64,000 bases of DNA from Dickeya fangzhongdai (GCF_002812485.1 NZ_CP025003.1:1674001-1738000), one strand, 5' to 3'. Numbered from the stretch's first letter, positions 9,090-33,200 are shown. A program made the numbers and translations. The notes: generated by a model not told the origin, from the sequence alone.

Positions 9090-10340
9090 ATGTCAGCAGG
9101 GAGCGTATCAACAGGGGTCGCGCCAGCGGTAAAAAACCTGTTTCTCACCGGGGCGACCGGTGTGCTGGGCGGGCGGTTATTACTCGAAATCCTGACCGCC
9201 ACGTCAGCCAATGTGTTTTGTCTGGTGCGCGCGGACTCGGTAGCGCAGGCCAGAGCGCGGTTGGAAAGCGTCCTGTTTTCCTATGACGTCGAGCGGACCT
9301 GCGCCGGGCAACTGGAGCGGCTGATTCCGGTGTTGGGGGATGTCGCGCAGGCGCAACTGGGGCTGAACGCGCAGGATTATCAGCGGCTGCAGGCCACGAC
9401 GGATCGGGTGCTGCACTGTGCGGCCAACGTCAGCCTGGTGGCGTCCTACGGCAAACTGCAGCCGGTCAATGTAAAAGGCACCCAGCAGGTGATTGATTTT
9501 TGCCTCGGCGGCGACATTCCGCTGCTGTACGCCTCCAGCTTCAGCGTGGTGGGCGACAAGCTGTATCAGGACGGATTCGAACTACAGGAAACCGACCTCG
9601 ATTTCGGGCAGAACTACCGCGACATGGACTACGAACGTTCAAAATACGAAGCGGAAAAGGCGGTGCATCAGGCGGGAGAGCGCGGGTTGCGCTGGGCTAT
9701 CGTGCGCCCCGGCAATATTTGGGGCGACAGCGCCAGCGGCCGTTATCCGCTTAACGAAACCCGCGTCAAAGGCATCTATTACGAGATGATCAAATCGCTG
9801 GTGGAAACCGGCCTGACCTTTCGTTCTTCGGAAGATTTCGACATCACGCCGGTAGACTATGTGGCAAAGGCGGCGCTGTACGCCAGCCTGAACAGCGATG
9901 ACTTTCACGGCAAAACCCTCAATCTGACCAACCCGGAACCGATCACCTACGACGATATCGTGATTGCGCTGCGGGAATTCGGTTACCAACTGGACGTGGT
10001 CATCAACGAAGACTACTTCGAAGCCCTGACGCAAAACCGCATGTTGCGCGACGGCAAACCTTATCGTTCTTCGTTCACCGACCTGATGGCGCTGTTTTAC
10101 AGCAGCGGCGATATCACCGAAAAGGCCAAATACGCCACCCGGCTGACCCGGCAGTGGCTGGCGGGCAGCGGCATTGTCTGCGCCGCCTGCGACCACACAT
10201 TGCTGTTCCGCTATTTCAATTACCTGATTGAGGAAGGATTTATCGTGCCGCCCGAACAGCAGCGCGTGCGGGCGACGATTGTCGAGCACACCCGCCAGAG
10301 CAGTTTCCTTGAACAACTGTTCGATGCCGACCTGCGTTAG
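9090..10340 (+). CDS. zmn14: Thioester reductase (NAD-dependent epimerase/dehydratase fold)
   Basis: A stand-alone protein of about 416 residues related to the reductive termination domains of NRPS/PKS enzymes and the Lys2 reductase. It shows the dinucleotide-binding LTGATGVLGGRLL at the N-terminus, the tyrosine-lysine pair in YERSKYEAEK, and RPGNIWGDS, typical of extended SDRs that act on carrier-bound thioesters. In the zeamine pathway such an enzyme releases the chain reductively and so accounts for the terminal alcohol or aldehyde of the polyamino alcohol. The start at 9090 is supported by GGGAGG at 9078-9083, 6 nt upstream. An ATG 13 codons earlier has no comparable site. Confidence 0.88.
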   Translation: MSAGSVSTGVAPAVKNLFLTGATGVLGGRLLLEILTATSANVFCLVRADSVAQARARLESVLFSYDVERTCAGQLERLIPVLGDVAQAQLGLNAQDYQRLQATTDRVLHCAANVSLVASYGKLQPVNVKGTQQVIDFCLGGDIPLLYASSFSVVGDKLYQDGFELQETDLDFGQNYRDMDYERSKYEAEKAVHQAGERGLRWAIVRPGNIWGDSASGRYPLNETRVKGIYYEMIKSLVETGLTFRSSEDFDITPVDYVAKAALYASLNSDDFHGKTLNLTNPEPITYDDIVIALREFGYQLDVVINEDYFEALTQNRMLRDGKPYRSSFTDLMALFYSSGDITEKAKYATRLTRQWLAGSGIVCAACDHTLLFRYFNYLIEEGFIVPPEQQRVRATIVEHTRQSSFLEQLFDADLR

Positions 10341-10376
10341 TTGCGCGCCCAGTCATTTTATGGAGGAAAGATAAAT

Positions 10377-11150
10377 ATGAAGGATTTGACACTGTCGCTG
10401 GTCCAGATGGACATCGTGTGGGAGCAGGCGGCGGCTAATCGTCGCCGGGTGGAAAAATTGCTGAAGCAGTGCCAGGGCAGCGACGTGATCGTGCTGCCGG
10501 AAATGTTCACCACCGGATTCAGCATGAAGCCCAAAAGCATTGCCGAGCGCATGGAAGGGAAGACCCGGGACTGGATGCAGAAACTGGCCGCCGAATATCA
10601 GGCGGCGATAGTCGGCAGCGTGATCATCGAAAACGACGGTCATTACTACAACCGGCTGCTGTGGGTCACCGAAGAGTGTGTGCAGTACTACGACAAGCGG
10701 CATCTGTTTACCTATGCGGGCGAGCATCAGGAGTACACCGCCGGCGAAGTACAGAGCATTGTCGACCACAACGGCTGGCGTATTGCGCTGTTCATTTGCT
10801 ATGACCTGCGTTTCCCGGCCTGGTCGCGCAACCTGAACGGCAAATACGACGCCGCCATTTATATCGCCAACTGGCCGGCCGGTCGTTCCCACCACTGGCA
10901 AACCCTGCTGCCGGCCCGCGCCATCGAAAACCAGAGCTACGTGATCGGCGTCAATCGCGTCGGTCAGGACGGTAACCAACTGAACTACAGCGGCAACACC
11001 ATGCTGGTGGATCCGCTGGGGGAAACCCTGTTGAACGGGGAGCCGCAGGAAGCGGTATTCACCGTCACCCTGTCGCGCGAGCACCTGCACGGCGTCAGAG
11101 AACGGTTCCCCTTCCTGAAGGATGCGGATCAATTCGAGTTCAGACAATAA
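10377..11150 (+). CDS. zmn15: Carbon-nitrogen hydrolase (nitrilase/omega-amidase superfamily)
   Basis: A 257-residue nitrilase-superfamily enzyme with the complete Glu-Lys-Cys triad: E42 in VLPEMFTTGF, K107 in YDKRHLF and C141 in FICYDLRFP. It is closest in appearance to the omega-amidase/YafV-like branch, and these enzymes hydrolyse or transfer amide nitrogen. Its role in the zeamine cluster is not obvious from sequence. Amide hydrolysis of a pathway intermediate or of an Asn-containing side product is possible. ATG 10377 is preceded by GGAGG (10362-10366) at 10-nt spacing, so I prefer it to the upstream TTG codon at 10341 that directly follows the zmn14 stop. Confidence 0.85.
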   Translation: MKDLTLSLVQMDIVWEQAAANRRRVEKLLKQCQGSDVIVLPEMFTTGFSMKPKSIAERMEGKTRDWMQKLAAEYQAAIVGSVIIENDGHYYNRLLWVTEECVQYYDKRHLFTYAGEHQEYTAGEVQSIVDHNGWRIALFICYDLRFPAWSRNLNGKYDAAIYIANWPAGRSHHWQTLLPARAIENQSYVIGVNRVGQDGNQLNYSGNTMLVDPLGETLLNGEPQEAVFTVTLSREHLHGVRERFPFLKDADQFEFRQ

Positions 11151-11185
11151 CGTCTTCTATCTGGTGAGTGTTGCAGGGGCTGCTC

Positions 11186-23689
<12,504 letters not shown>

Positions 23690-23712
23690 ACAAAGAAGCA
23701 CGGAGGCAAAAC

Positions 23713-26700
23713 ATGCAAGAGACCTTTTTTCAACACCCTGCATCTTTGGCGCAGAAGAGATTATGGTTACTGCAACAACTGGAGCCGCAATCGGCCAACT
23801 ACCATATTCCGACCTTGCTGGAATTGAACGGGCCGGTGGACCGGGCGGCGCTACAGCAGTCGGTCGACTGGCTGGCGGCGCGCCATGAGTCATTCCGCAC
23901 CGATTTCGCCTTTGAACAGGACGTCTTGTGGCAGCGTTGCCATCAGCACTGCGCGCTGCCGGTCGACTGGGTGGACGTGTCGGATTGCGATGACGCGCAG
24001 CAGCAACAGCGGGTGGCCGCCGAGCGGGACAAGAATATCGACCTGCATCAGGGGCCGCTGGCGCGCTTTACGCTGTTTGATTGCGGCGAACAGCGCTATC
24101 TGTTGCTGATGGTGCTGCACCACATCATCTCCGACGGTTGGTCGGCGGGCATCATCAGCCGGGAGCTGGCGGAAGGCTACAACGCCGCCCGCCGCGGCGA
24201 GGCCCTGACCCGCCCGGAGCTGGATATCCAGTACATCGATTACACCGCCTGGCAACAGGAGGAGATGGCGCAGGAAAGCTATCGACAGTCGCTGCGCTGG
24301 TGGACGGAACGGCTGCGCGGCATTGAACCGATTGCCTTTCCCACCGACCACGCCCGCCCGGCGCGCATCAGCACCCGCGGTAAAACCCTCGGCTTTCGTC
24401 TGCCCGGGGAACTGAGCCGGAAACTGGCGCAGCTGGCGCGGCAGCGCAACAACACGCTCTATTCCACCCTGCTCAGCGCATTTTATCTGCTGCTGCACCG
24501 CTACAGCGGCCAGACCGATCTGGCTGTCGGTACGCCGGTGGCCGGTCGCGGCCAACTGGCGCTGGAAAGCGTGGTGGGCTTTTTCGTCAATACGCTGGTC
24601 TACCGCATTGACCTTGACCGGGAGCAGCGTTTCGACCAGTTGCAGCAGCAGGTTTTCGAGACGGTGCTGGCCGGGCTGGAACACCAGCAGGTGAGCTTCG
24701 ACCGACTGGTGGAGGCGATCAACCCGCCGCGCGACCTCAGTTATTCGCCGTTGTTTCAGATCATGTTCTCGTTTGACGAATACGAGCAAAGCCAGTGGCG
24801 GTTTGACGGCATCGACAGCCAGCCGCGGGTAACGCTGGGCGAGCATGCCAAATACGACCTGACGTTATCGATGGAAAAACAGGGCGATGAACTGCTGGGC
24901 GCCTTCGAGTACAGCACCGACCTGTTTGACGACGACACCATCGCGCGTCTCAGCCGTAATTTCATGTTCCTGCTGTCGGAGATCGTCGCGCAGCCCGAGG
25001 CGCCACTGCGCGCCTACCAGTGCGTGACGCCGGAGGAAAAGGCGCTGTTGTTGAATGACTGGCAGCGCGAGCGCGAGCGCCACCCGGTCACCGCCACGCT
25101 GCATCAGCAGTTTGAACGGCAGGCGGCGCGCCGCCCGCAGGCGGTGGCGCTCAGCGGCGAAAACGGTTTGCGCGTCAGTTACCGGCAACTTAACCAGCGC
25201 GCCAACCAACTGGCCCACTATCTGCTGAAGATGAAAGCGCAGCCGGGGGAGCATCCGTCGCGGGTCGGCCTCTGTCTGGAAAGGGACGACAACACGCTGG
25301 TGGCGATTCTGGCCATCCTCAAGGCTGGCATGACCTACGTGCCGATCGACAGCAGCCACGCTCAGGCGCGTATTCATTACTACGTGCAGGACGCCGGGCT
25401 GAACTGGGTAATTGGCGGCGAGCCGTTCCGCCATCTGTTCGCCGGGAGCGACGCCGATTTCATCAGCCTCGACAACGAAGCCGGGCTGATTGCCACCATG
25501 CCGGAAACCAACCCGGAGGTCGCCGTCACGCCGGACGACCTGGCGTATATCATTTACACCTCCGGCTCTACCGGCAATCCGAAAGGGGTGGAGATCCCGC
25601 ACGCGAACGTGCTGCGGCTGTTCAGCGCCAGCGAACGCCATTTCCAGTTCAGCGAAGCGGATGTGTGGACGTTATTTCACTCCTGCGCGTTCGACTTTTC
25701 GGTGTGGGAAATCTGGGGCGCCCTGTTGTATGGCGCCCGTCTGAGCGTGGTGCCCTATTGGGTGACCCGCACGCCGGCGCGTTTTCGCCAGTGGCTGGAC
25801 GATGAGCGCGTCACGGTGCTCAACCAAACGCCGTCCGCGCTCTATCAACTGATCGCCGCCGATAGCCAGGCGCCGGGACGATGCGATAGCCTGCGCTACA
25901 TCGTGTTGGGGGGCGAGGCGCTGGAGCCGGCGTCGCTGCGGGCGTGGTTCGACAAATACGGCGATGACCAGCCTGAAATCATCAACATGTACGGCATCAC
26001 CGAAACCACGGTACACGTCACCTGGCGCAAAATTACCCAGACCGATGCGCAGCAGGGCGGCAAAAGCCCGATCGGCGTGGCGCTGGATGACCTGCGCATC
26101 TATCTGCTGGACGCTCAGCGGAACCTGGTGCCGCTCGGCGCGATTGGCGAAATGTACGTGGGCGGCGCCGGGGTGGCCAGAGGCTATCTGCACCGGCCGG
26201 AGCTGACCGCGGAGCGCTTTATCCCGCTGCGGGATATTTTCCCGCCAGACCCGTTATCTCAAGATCCATTACCACAGCACCAACGCGGCGAGCGGGTCTA
26301 CCGCAGCGGCGATCTGGCCCGCTTCCATGCCGACGGCTCGCTGGAATACCTCGGTCGTAGCGACCATCAGGTGAAGATTCGTGGTTTTCGTATCGAACTG
26401 GGCGAAATCGAAACCACCCTCAAACGGCTGCCGCAGGTGGAGCAGGCCATTGTGCTGGCGCAGCGCGACGAACAGCAGCAGACCCGGCTGGCGGCGTACG
26501 TGGTCAGTGACGAGTCGTGCACCACGGAAATGCTGCGCGCCGGATTGAAGGAAACGCTGCCGGATTACATGCTGCCGTCGGTGTTTCACTTCCTGGAGAC
26601 GCTGCCGTTGACCACCAACGGTAAAATCGACCGGGCGGCGCTGCTGGCGCTGCAACAGGACCGGCCGCAGCTCGCCAGCGAATTCGTGGCGGCGCGCACC

Positions 26701-29700
26701 GAGGTGGAGCGTCGGTTGGTCGATCTGTGGCGTCAGGCGCTGCAACTCGACGCCATCGGCGTGCATGACAATTTCTTCGCGCTGGGGGGCGACTCGCTGC
26801 GCGGGGTGCAACTGGTGGGGCGCGCCAACGATCTGGACTGGAACCTGTCGCTGGTGGACCTGTTCCAGCATCAGACCATCGCCGAACTGGCGACGCTGAT
26901 TGAGCAAACGCTGTCCGGGCAGCGCGGCGGCGTAGCGCGCACCGAGCCGTTCAGCCTGATTTCGGCGCAGGATCGGGCGCGGTTGCCGGATGAGGTGGTG
27001 GATGCCTATCCGCTGAGCCGTATGCAGGCGGGGATGTTCTACCACATGCAACTGACGCCGGACGCCAACGTCTACCACTGCACCGGCACCTCCCATCTGC
27101 GGCTGTCGCGGCCGTTCGATCAGCAGGCGTTCCGTCAGTCGGTGCAGGAAGCGGTGGCGCGTCATGACGTGTTGCGCACCGCGTTCGATCTGGAAAACTA
27201 CAGCCAGCCGCTGCAACTGGTGCTGCGGCATGCCGAACTGCCGATCGTGTTTGAAGATTTGCGCCACCTCAGCGCCGACGAACAGGAAGCCCGCATCAAG
27301 GCGTTGCTGGAGTCGGAGCGGGTCACGCCGTTCGACCTGCTCAACCCCACGCTGCTGCGTTTCTTCATCTACCTGCGCGACGACACCAGTTTTCAGTTCA
27401 CGCTCACCGAGTGTCACCCGGTGTACGACGGCTGGAGCTACCATTCGCTGATTGTCGAGATTTTTAACCGCTATGCGGCGCTGACCGGCGTCAAAGACTG
27501 GCTGCCGGACGCGAAAACCGGCATCGAATACCGCGATTTCATCGCTCAGGAACAACGGCTGATCAACGACCCGCTCCAACAGCAGTGGTGGCAAGAGAAG
27601 CTGGCGGACTGCACCTTGCTGAAACTGCCGCGTAAGGCGGGCGCTCAGGGGTACGCGGACATACCGCCGCGCCTGCGCTCGATATCGCTGACGCTGGACG
27701 CGGAGGTTTATAAAGGCATCCGCCGGTTGATGGCCAACCTGGCGGTACCGATGAAAAGCGTGTTGCTGAGCGCTCACCTCAAGGTGATGAGCCTGTTCAG
27801 CGGCGAAAACGACGTGTTGACCGGTATCCCCACCAACGGCCGTCCGGAGGCCAAAGGCGGCGACCAACTCTACGGCCTGTTCCTCAACATCCTGCCGTTC
27901 CGGCAGCAATTAACCGAGAACAGCTGGGGGGAATTGATCCGCCAGACTTTCGCCAACGAGAGCGGCATGATGCCGTACCGCAGTTTCCCGCTGGCGGACA
28001 TCCAGCGGCACTTCGGCCCGCAGCCGCTGCTGGACGAAGTGCTGTTCAACTACATGGATTTCCATGTCTACGAACGCCTGTTGCCGGAGCTGGGGTTTGA
28101 AGTCGCCAGTAACCTCAATAGCGATGCGGTGCACGAAGGCACCCACTTTGCGCTCAATGTGCATTTCCAGCACTACACGCTCACCTCGTCGCTGGTCAGT
28201 AATCAGGTCTCCATCCAGTTGGACTACAACGAAAACCTGCTCAGCCATGAACAGGTCCGGCATATGGCGGATTGCTACCGGGCGGTGTTCCGGGCGATGG
28301 TGAGCGACGAGCAGGCCATTCATACGCGTCAGTCGTTCCTGACCGATGCGCAACGGGCGCAGGTGGCGGCGTTCAGCCACGGCAAACCGGGCTATCAGGG
28401 AACGGATACGCTGGCGGCGCTGTTCGCCGAACAGGTGGCGCGTCAACCGGATGCCACCGCGGTGATTCTGGACGAGCGGCGGCTGAGCTACCGCCAACTG
28501 GACGGCCACACCACGCAGCTGGCGCACTGGCTGGCGCGGCAGGGGGTGAAAAAAGGCGATCGCGTCGGGCTGTGGCTGGGGCGCAGCATCGAGCTGGTGG
28601 CGGCGATTCTGGCGCTGACCAAGCTGGAGGCGGTGTACGTGCCGCTTAACAAGGAAGACCCGCTCGCCCGGCGTCATGAACAACTGCAGGACGCCAACTG
28701 CGTACTGATGCTGGCCCGCCAGGGCGACGAGGCGCAGGTGCAGCAGACGCCGGTGCCGGTGCTGTATCTTGGGGAACAGGGTCCCTGGCTGTCGATGCCG
28801 CACACCGCGCTGCCGGTTTCGGCGTATAACGCGCTGCCTGCCTACGTGATGTACACCTCCGGCTCCACCGGCAAGGCGAAAGGGGTGCTGATTGGTCAGC
28901 GCGGCATTCTGCGGCTGGTCAGGGAAGTGGATTATGTCGAGCTGGAGCCGTACCAGCGTTTTCTGATGCTGGCGGCGGTGAGTTTCGACGCCTCTACGCT
29001 GGAGATGTGGGGGCCATTGCTCAACGGCGGCGCCATCGTCATCTACCCGCATGACGGCGTGGACATTCCCCGGTTATCGCAGTTGATTCAGCAGCACGAG
29101 GTGGAATGCCTGTTCCTGACGACGTCGCTGTTCAACCTGTTGGTGGATGAACAACCGCAGGCGTTGCAGGGCGTCAGGCAACTGCTCAGCGGCGGCGAGG
29201 CGATGTCCGCCAGCCACGCGGCGCGTATACAGGCGCTGTACCCGCAGCTGGAGCTGGTGAACGGCTACGGTCCGACGGAAAACACCACCTTCACCACCTG
29301 CTATCGCTACCGGGCCGACGCGGTGAACGACGCGCAGGGCATTCCTATCGGCCGCCCCAACCCCGGCAACGAGGTGCTGATTCTGGACCGCTTCATGCAG
29401 CCGGTGCCGGTGGGCACGCCGGGCGAACTGTACATCGGCGGCGATGGTCTGGCGCTCGACTACCTCAATCAGCGCGAACTGTACGACCGGTTGTTTGTGG
29501 CGCATCCGCAGCAACCCGGCCGTCGCCTGTACAAAACCGGCGATCGCGGCCGCTGGCTTGAAGACGGCAACATCGAATACCTCGGTCGTCTGGATAATCA
29601 GAACAAGATCCGCGGTTATCGCATCGAACTGGGGGAAATCGAGTCGGTGCTGTGCCAGCATCCCGGCATCGAACGCGCCGCCGCCGTGGTGGTGAGCGAT

Positions 29701-30234
29701 GGACCCAAAAAGCAAATCGTCGCCTGTGTGGTTCGACTGGCGGACAGCCAGCCCGACAGCCACGCGCTGCGCACCTTCCTGCTGGAGCGTCTGCCGCGTT
29801 ACATGGTGCCGGGCCGGTTTAGCTTTGTCGATTCGCTGCCGCTGACCATGAACGGCAAGCTGGACGTGGCGAGCCTGAAACAGAGCCTGCAGGCGCCCGT
29901 CACCCTGAAACCGCAGAGCGACCCGCTGGTCGGGACGATTCAGGCGGTGTGGGCGGAGGTGCTGTCCATCCCGCTGCCGGATCAGCAGGAGAACTTCTTT
30001 GATCTGGGCGGTGACTCGCTGCTGCTGGCGCGGGTGCACCTCAAGCTGGTAGCCATCGGCTTCCCGCAGCTGAGCGTGCTGGACCTGCTGAACTTCACCA
30101 CCATCGAACAACTGGTGCAGCACATCCGGGGCAACAAGGCGGCGCAAACGCGGGATCGCCAGCAGGTGGAAAGCAGTATTCAGGAAGGGCGGCGTCGTTT
30201 GTCCGCGTTGCAGGCCAAAAGGAGCATGGGGTAA
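23713..30234 (+). CDS. zmn17: Two-module nonribosomal peptide synthetase (C-A-T-C-A-T)
   Basis: About 2173 residues. C5 1-440 (HHIISDGWS), A5 455-975, T5 about 1026, C6 1096-1550, A6 1564-2053, T6 about 2101; no release domain. A5 pocket reads DFWNVGMV, which agrees with the established threonine code. A6 reads DALFLGGT, near the valine codes DALWIGGT/DAFWIGGT. Val followed by a PKS module fits zeamine chemistry, where a valine-derived, malonate-extended unit is attached to the polyamine. C6 is divergent: its active-site motif is CHPVYDG, with cysteine in place of the first His but the essential second His kept, and it opens with YPLSRMQAGMFYH. GGAGG stands about 7 nt before the ATG, 23 nt after zmn16. 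The stop abuts the zmn18 ATG directly. Confidence 0.93.
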   Translation: MQETFFQHPASLAQKRLWLLQQLEPQSANYHIPTLLELNGPVDRAALQQSVDWLAARHESFRTDFAFEQDVLWQRCHQHCALPVDWVDVSDCDDAQQQQRVAAERDKNIDLHQGPLARFTLFDCGEQRYLLLMVLHHIISDGWSAGIISRELAEGYNAARRGEALTRPELDIQYIDYTAWQQEEMAQESYRQSLRWWTERLRGIEPIAFPTDHARPARISTRGKTLGFRLPGELSRKLAQLARQRNNTLYSTLLSAFYLLLHRYSGQTDLAVGTPVAGRGQLALESVVGFFVNTLVYRIDLDREQRFDQLQQQVFETVLAGLEHQQVSFDRLVEAINPPRDLSYSPLFQIMFSFDEYEQSQWRFDGIDSQPRVTLGEHAKYDLTLSMEKQGDELLGAFEYSTDLFDDDTIARLSRNFMFLLSEIVAQPEAPLRAYQCVTPEEKALLLNDWQRERERHPVTATLHQQFERQAARRPQAVALSGENGLRVSYRQLNQRANQLAHYLLKMKAQPGEHPSRVGLCLERDDNTLVAILAILKAGMTYVPIDSSHAQARIHYYVQDAGLNWVIGGEPFRHLFAGSDADFISLDNEAGLIATMPETNPEVAVTPDDLAYIIYTSGSTGNPKGVEIPHANVLRLFSASERHFQFSEADVWTLFHSCAFDFSVWEIWGALLYGARLSVVPYWVTRTPARFRQWLDDERVTVLNQTPSALYQLIAADSQAPGRCDSLRYIVLGGEALEPASLRAWFDKYGDDQPEIINMYGITETTVHVTWRKITQTDAQQGGKSPIGVALDDLRIYLLDAQRNLVPLGAIGEMYVGGAGVARGYLHRPELTAERFIPLRDIFPPDPLSQDPLPQHQRGERVYRSGDLARFHADGSLEYLGRSDHQVKIRGFRIELGEIETTLKRLPQVEQAIVLAQRDEQQQTRLAAYVVSDESCTTEMLRAGLKETLPDYMLPSVFHFLETLPLTTNGKIDRAALLALQQDRPQLASEFVAARTEVERRLVDLWRQALQLDAIGVHDNFFALGGDSLRGVQLVGRANDLDWNLSLVDLFQHQTIAELATLIEQTLSGQRGGVARTEPFSLISAQDRARLPDEVVDAYPLSRMQAGMFYHMQLTPDANVYHCTGTSHLRLSRPFDQQAFRQSVQEAVARHDVLRTAFDLENYSQPLQLVLRHAELPIVFEDLRHLSADEQEARIKALLESERVTPFDLLNPTLLRFFIYLRDDTSFQFTLTECHPVYDGWSYHSLIVEIFNRYAALTGVKDWLPDAKTGIEYRDFIAQEQRLINDPLQQQWWQEKLADCTLLKLPRKAGAQGYADIPPRLRSISLTLDAEVYKGIRRLMANLAVPMKSVLLSAHLKVMSLFSGENDVLTGIPTNGRPEAKGGDQLYGLFLNILPFRQQLTENSWGELIRQTFANESGMMPYRSFPLADIQRHFGPQPLLDEVLFNYMDFHVYERLLPELGFEVASNLNSDAVHEGTHFALNVHFQHYTLTSSLVSNQVSIQLDYNENLLSHEQVRHMADCYRAVFRAMVSDEQAIHTRQSFLTDAQRAQVAAFSHGKPGYQGTDTLAALFAEQVARQPDATAVILDERRLSYRQLDGHTTQLAHWLARQGVKKGDRVGLWLGRSIELVAAILALTKLEAVYVPLNKEDPLARRHEQLQDANCVLMLARQGDEAQVQQTPVPVLYLGEQGPWLSMPHTALPVSAYNALPAYVMYTSGSTGKAKGVLIGQRGILRLVREVDYVELEPYQRFLMLAAVSFDASTLEMWGPLLNGGAIVIYPHDGVDIPRLSQLIQQHEVECLFLTTSLFNLLVDEQPQALQGVRQLLSGGEAMSASHAARIQALYPQLELVNGYGPTENTTFTTCYRYRADAVNDAQGIPIGRPNPGNEVLILDRFMQPVPVGTPGELYIGGDGLALDYLNQRELYDRLFVAHPQQPGRRLYKTGDRGRWLEDGNIEYLGRLDNQNKIRGYRIELGEIESVLCQHPGIERAAAVVVSDGPKKQIVACVVRLADSQPDSHALRTFLLERLPRYMVPGRFSFVDSLPLTMNGKLDVASLKQSLQAPVTLKPQSDPLVGTIQAVWAEVLSIPLPDQQENFFDLGGDSLLLARVHLKLVAIGFPQLSVLDLLNFTTIEQLVQHIRGNKAAQTRDRQQVESSIQEGRRRLSALQAKRSMG

Positions 30235-33200
30235 ATGGAGATGGTGCAATCAACCCACGGTTATGAACTGGCGATTATCGGTATGGCCGGGGTATTCCCC
30301 GGCGCTGACGATGTGGCGCAATTCTGGCGAAATCTGGTGGAGGGGGTGGAGTCGATCCGCACCCTGAGCGATGAAGAGCTGGACGCCGCCGCCATTCCGG
30401 CGGCGCTGCGTCAGCAGGAGGATTATCTGGCGCGGGCGGCGGACCTGGCGCAACCCTGCGCGTTTGATGCGGCGTTTTTTGGCTATTCGCCGCGGGAAGC
30501 GGAAGCGATTGACCCGCAACAGCGGGTATTTCTGGAAGTGTGCTGGCATGCGCTGGAAAACGCCGGTTACGCGCCGGACAAGTTCGACGGGCAAATCGGC
30601 GTCTATGCCAGCAGCGCCGAGAGCAGTTACCTGATCCATTGCCTGCTGGACCGGCCTGACGTGCTGCGCCGCGTGTCGTTGTCGGAGCTGCAAAACGGCA
30701 ACAACCGCGATTTTGTCTCCACCCGCGTGGCGTACAAGCTGAATCTGCACGGCCCGACGATGACCATCGGCGCGGCCTGCGCCAGCTCACTGGTGTCGTT
30801 GCACTTCGCGTGTCAGGCGTTGCTGATGGGCGAATGCGATATGGCGCTGGCGGGAGGGGTGCATATCGGCATGCCGGATAAGGGCGGCTACCGGTTCGGC
30901 GACAGCGGAATCCTGTCGCACGACGGTCATTGCCGCCCGTTCGACGCCGACGCCAGCGGCATGATTGGCGGCGATGGCGCGGCGACGGTGGTTATCAAGC
31001 GGTTGCAGGATGCGCTGGATAGCGGAGACACCATCACGGCGATCATCAAAGGTTCGGCCATCAGCAATGACGGTTCGCGTAAGCTGGGTTTCAGCGCGCC
31101 GTCGGTGGCCGGGCAGGTGGATGCCCTGCAACGGGCGCTGCTGGCGGCGGACGTGCCGGCCAGCAGCATCGGCTATATCGAGGCGCATGGCACCGGCACC
31201 CATCTGGGCGACCCGATCGAGGTCAAGGCGCTCAAGGAGGCGTACCAGATTGACCACCCGGTGCCGCAAAGCTGCGCGGTGGCGTCGGTGAAAGCCAATA
31301 TCGGCCATCTCGATTCGGCGGCGGGCGTGACCGGGATCATCAAGGCGGCGCAGATGCTGCGCTACGGCTATATTCCGCCCGCCATCAGCTTTACCCGTCT
31401 TAACCCGGAAGTCGTGCTGGACGGCACCCAGTTCTATATCCCGACCGAAGGCAAAGAGTGGGGCGGCGACGAGGTGCGCCGCGCCGGGGTGAGCGCGTTC
31501 GGCATCGGCGGCACCAACGCCCACGTCATTCTGGAGGAGTCGCGCTTTGTCGGTTCGTCCGGACCCGCGCCGCAGACGCAATTGCTATGCTTTTCCGGCC
31601 ATACGCCGACCGCATTGCGCGACAACATCGCCCGTTTTCATTACTGGTTCGCCTCCACGCCGCAGGCATCGCTGGCCGATGCCGCTTATACGCTCCAGCA
31701 GGGGCGTAGCGATCTGCCTTATCGCTACAGTCTGGCGGTGGAAGGCCGTGAGCAGGCGCTGTCGCTGCTGGTGCAGGCCAGCCCGGCAACGGCTAAGGTC
31801 GCCAAAGAGAAAAAGGCGTTGGTGTTCATGTTCAGCGGGCAGGGTTCGCAGTACCCCGGCATGATGGCCGGGGTTTATCAGCAGGCGCCGGTATTCCGTG
31901 AAACGGTGGACCGCTGCGCTGCCTTGCTGCATCCGTTGCTGGGGCTGGATATTCGCCCGTTGTTGTTTGAGGCCGACGGGCAGGACCAGGGTTCACCGCT
32001 GTACCAGACCCGCTTTACCCAACCGGCGCTGTTCGTCGTCGAATACGCCCTGAGTCGCCAGTTGATGGACTGGGGGATCGTGCCGACCGCCTGCATCGGG
32101 CACAGCATCGGCGAATACGTGGCGGCGTGTCTGGCCGGGGTGTTTAGCCTGGAAGATGCGCTGACGCTGGTAAGCCGACGCGGCGAACTGATGAACGCCA
32201 TGCCGCCCGGCACGATGCTGGCGCTCTCGATGCCGGCGGCGCAGGCGCGTGAGGCGCTGATTGACGGCGTGACGCTGGCGGCCAGCAATGCGCCTGAATT
32301 TTGCGTGGTGTCCGGCCCGGCCGAGGCTATCGACCGCATGGCGCAGCGCATGGAAGCGCGCGGGGTTGAAACCAAACGGCTGCATACCTCCCACGCCTTC
32401 CACAGCCCGATGATGGACGGCTGTCTGGAAGCATTCCGGCGCGCATTCGACAGCGTGACCCTGCAGGCGCCGCAGCTGCCGTTTATCTCCTGCCTGACGG
32501 GCGACTGGGTGAGCGATGAGCAGGCGACCGACCCGGATTACTGGGTGCGCCAGCTGCGCGAACCGGTCGCCTTCAGCGAAGGGATTGCCAGCCTGTTGGG
32601 TTACGGTCCGTCGCTGCTACTGGAAGTCGGCCCCGGCAAGGCGCTGACCGGACTGGCGACGCTGCAACTGGACGGCGAGCGCTCGGATAGTCGCGTGCTG
32701 GGCATGCAGCCCGATTTTCGCCACCGCGAGAACGATTATCGCCAGTTGCTGAGCGCGCTGGGGCAACTGTGGCAGTGGGACGTCAAGCCGGACTGGCGCG
32801 CGTTCTACCGCCACCAGTCCCGTTGCCGTATCCCGTTGCCGGGCTATGCCTTCCAGCGTCAGGTGTACGATCTGTCCCGGCTTGCCGCCCCGGCGACAAC
32901 GCTGTCGTCGCAGGCCGCTCCGGCCGGTCAGCGCCTGCCGCTGGAGCAGTGGGCCAGCCAGCCTTGCTGGCATCAGAAACCGCTCAACGCCGCGCCGCGC
33001 GTGACCTGGCGCGGTCGCGGCATCGTGCTGTTCATGGATAAAACCGGGATGGCGGAACGGCTGGCCGGGCAACTGGAACAGCAGGGCGCGCGGGTGTGCC
33101 GGGTAACGGCGGGCAAACGCTTTAGCCGTAAAAATCCGCTGAATTGGGTGATCGAACCCAACGCGCCGCAGGATTTGGCGGCGCTGGCGTCCTCGCTGGA

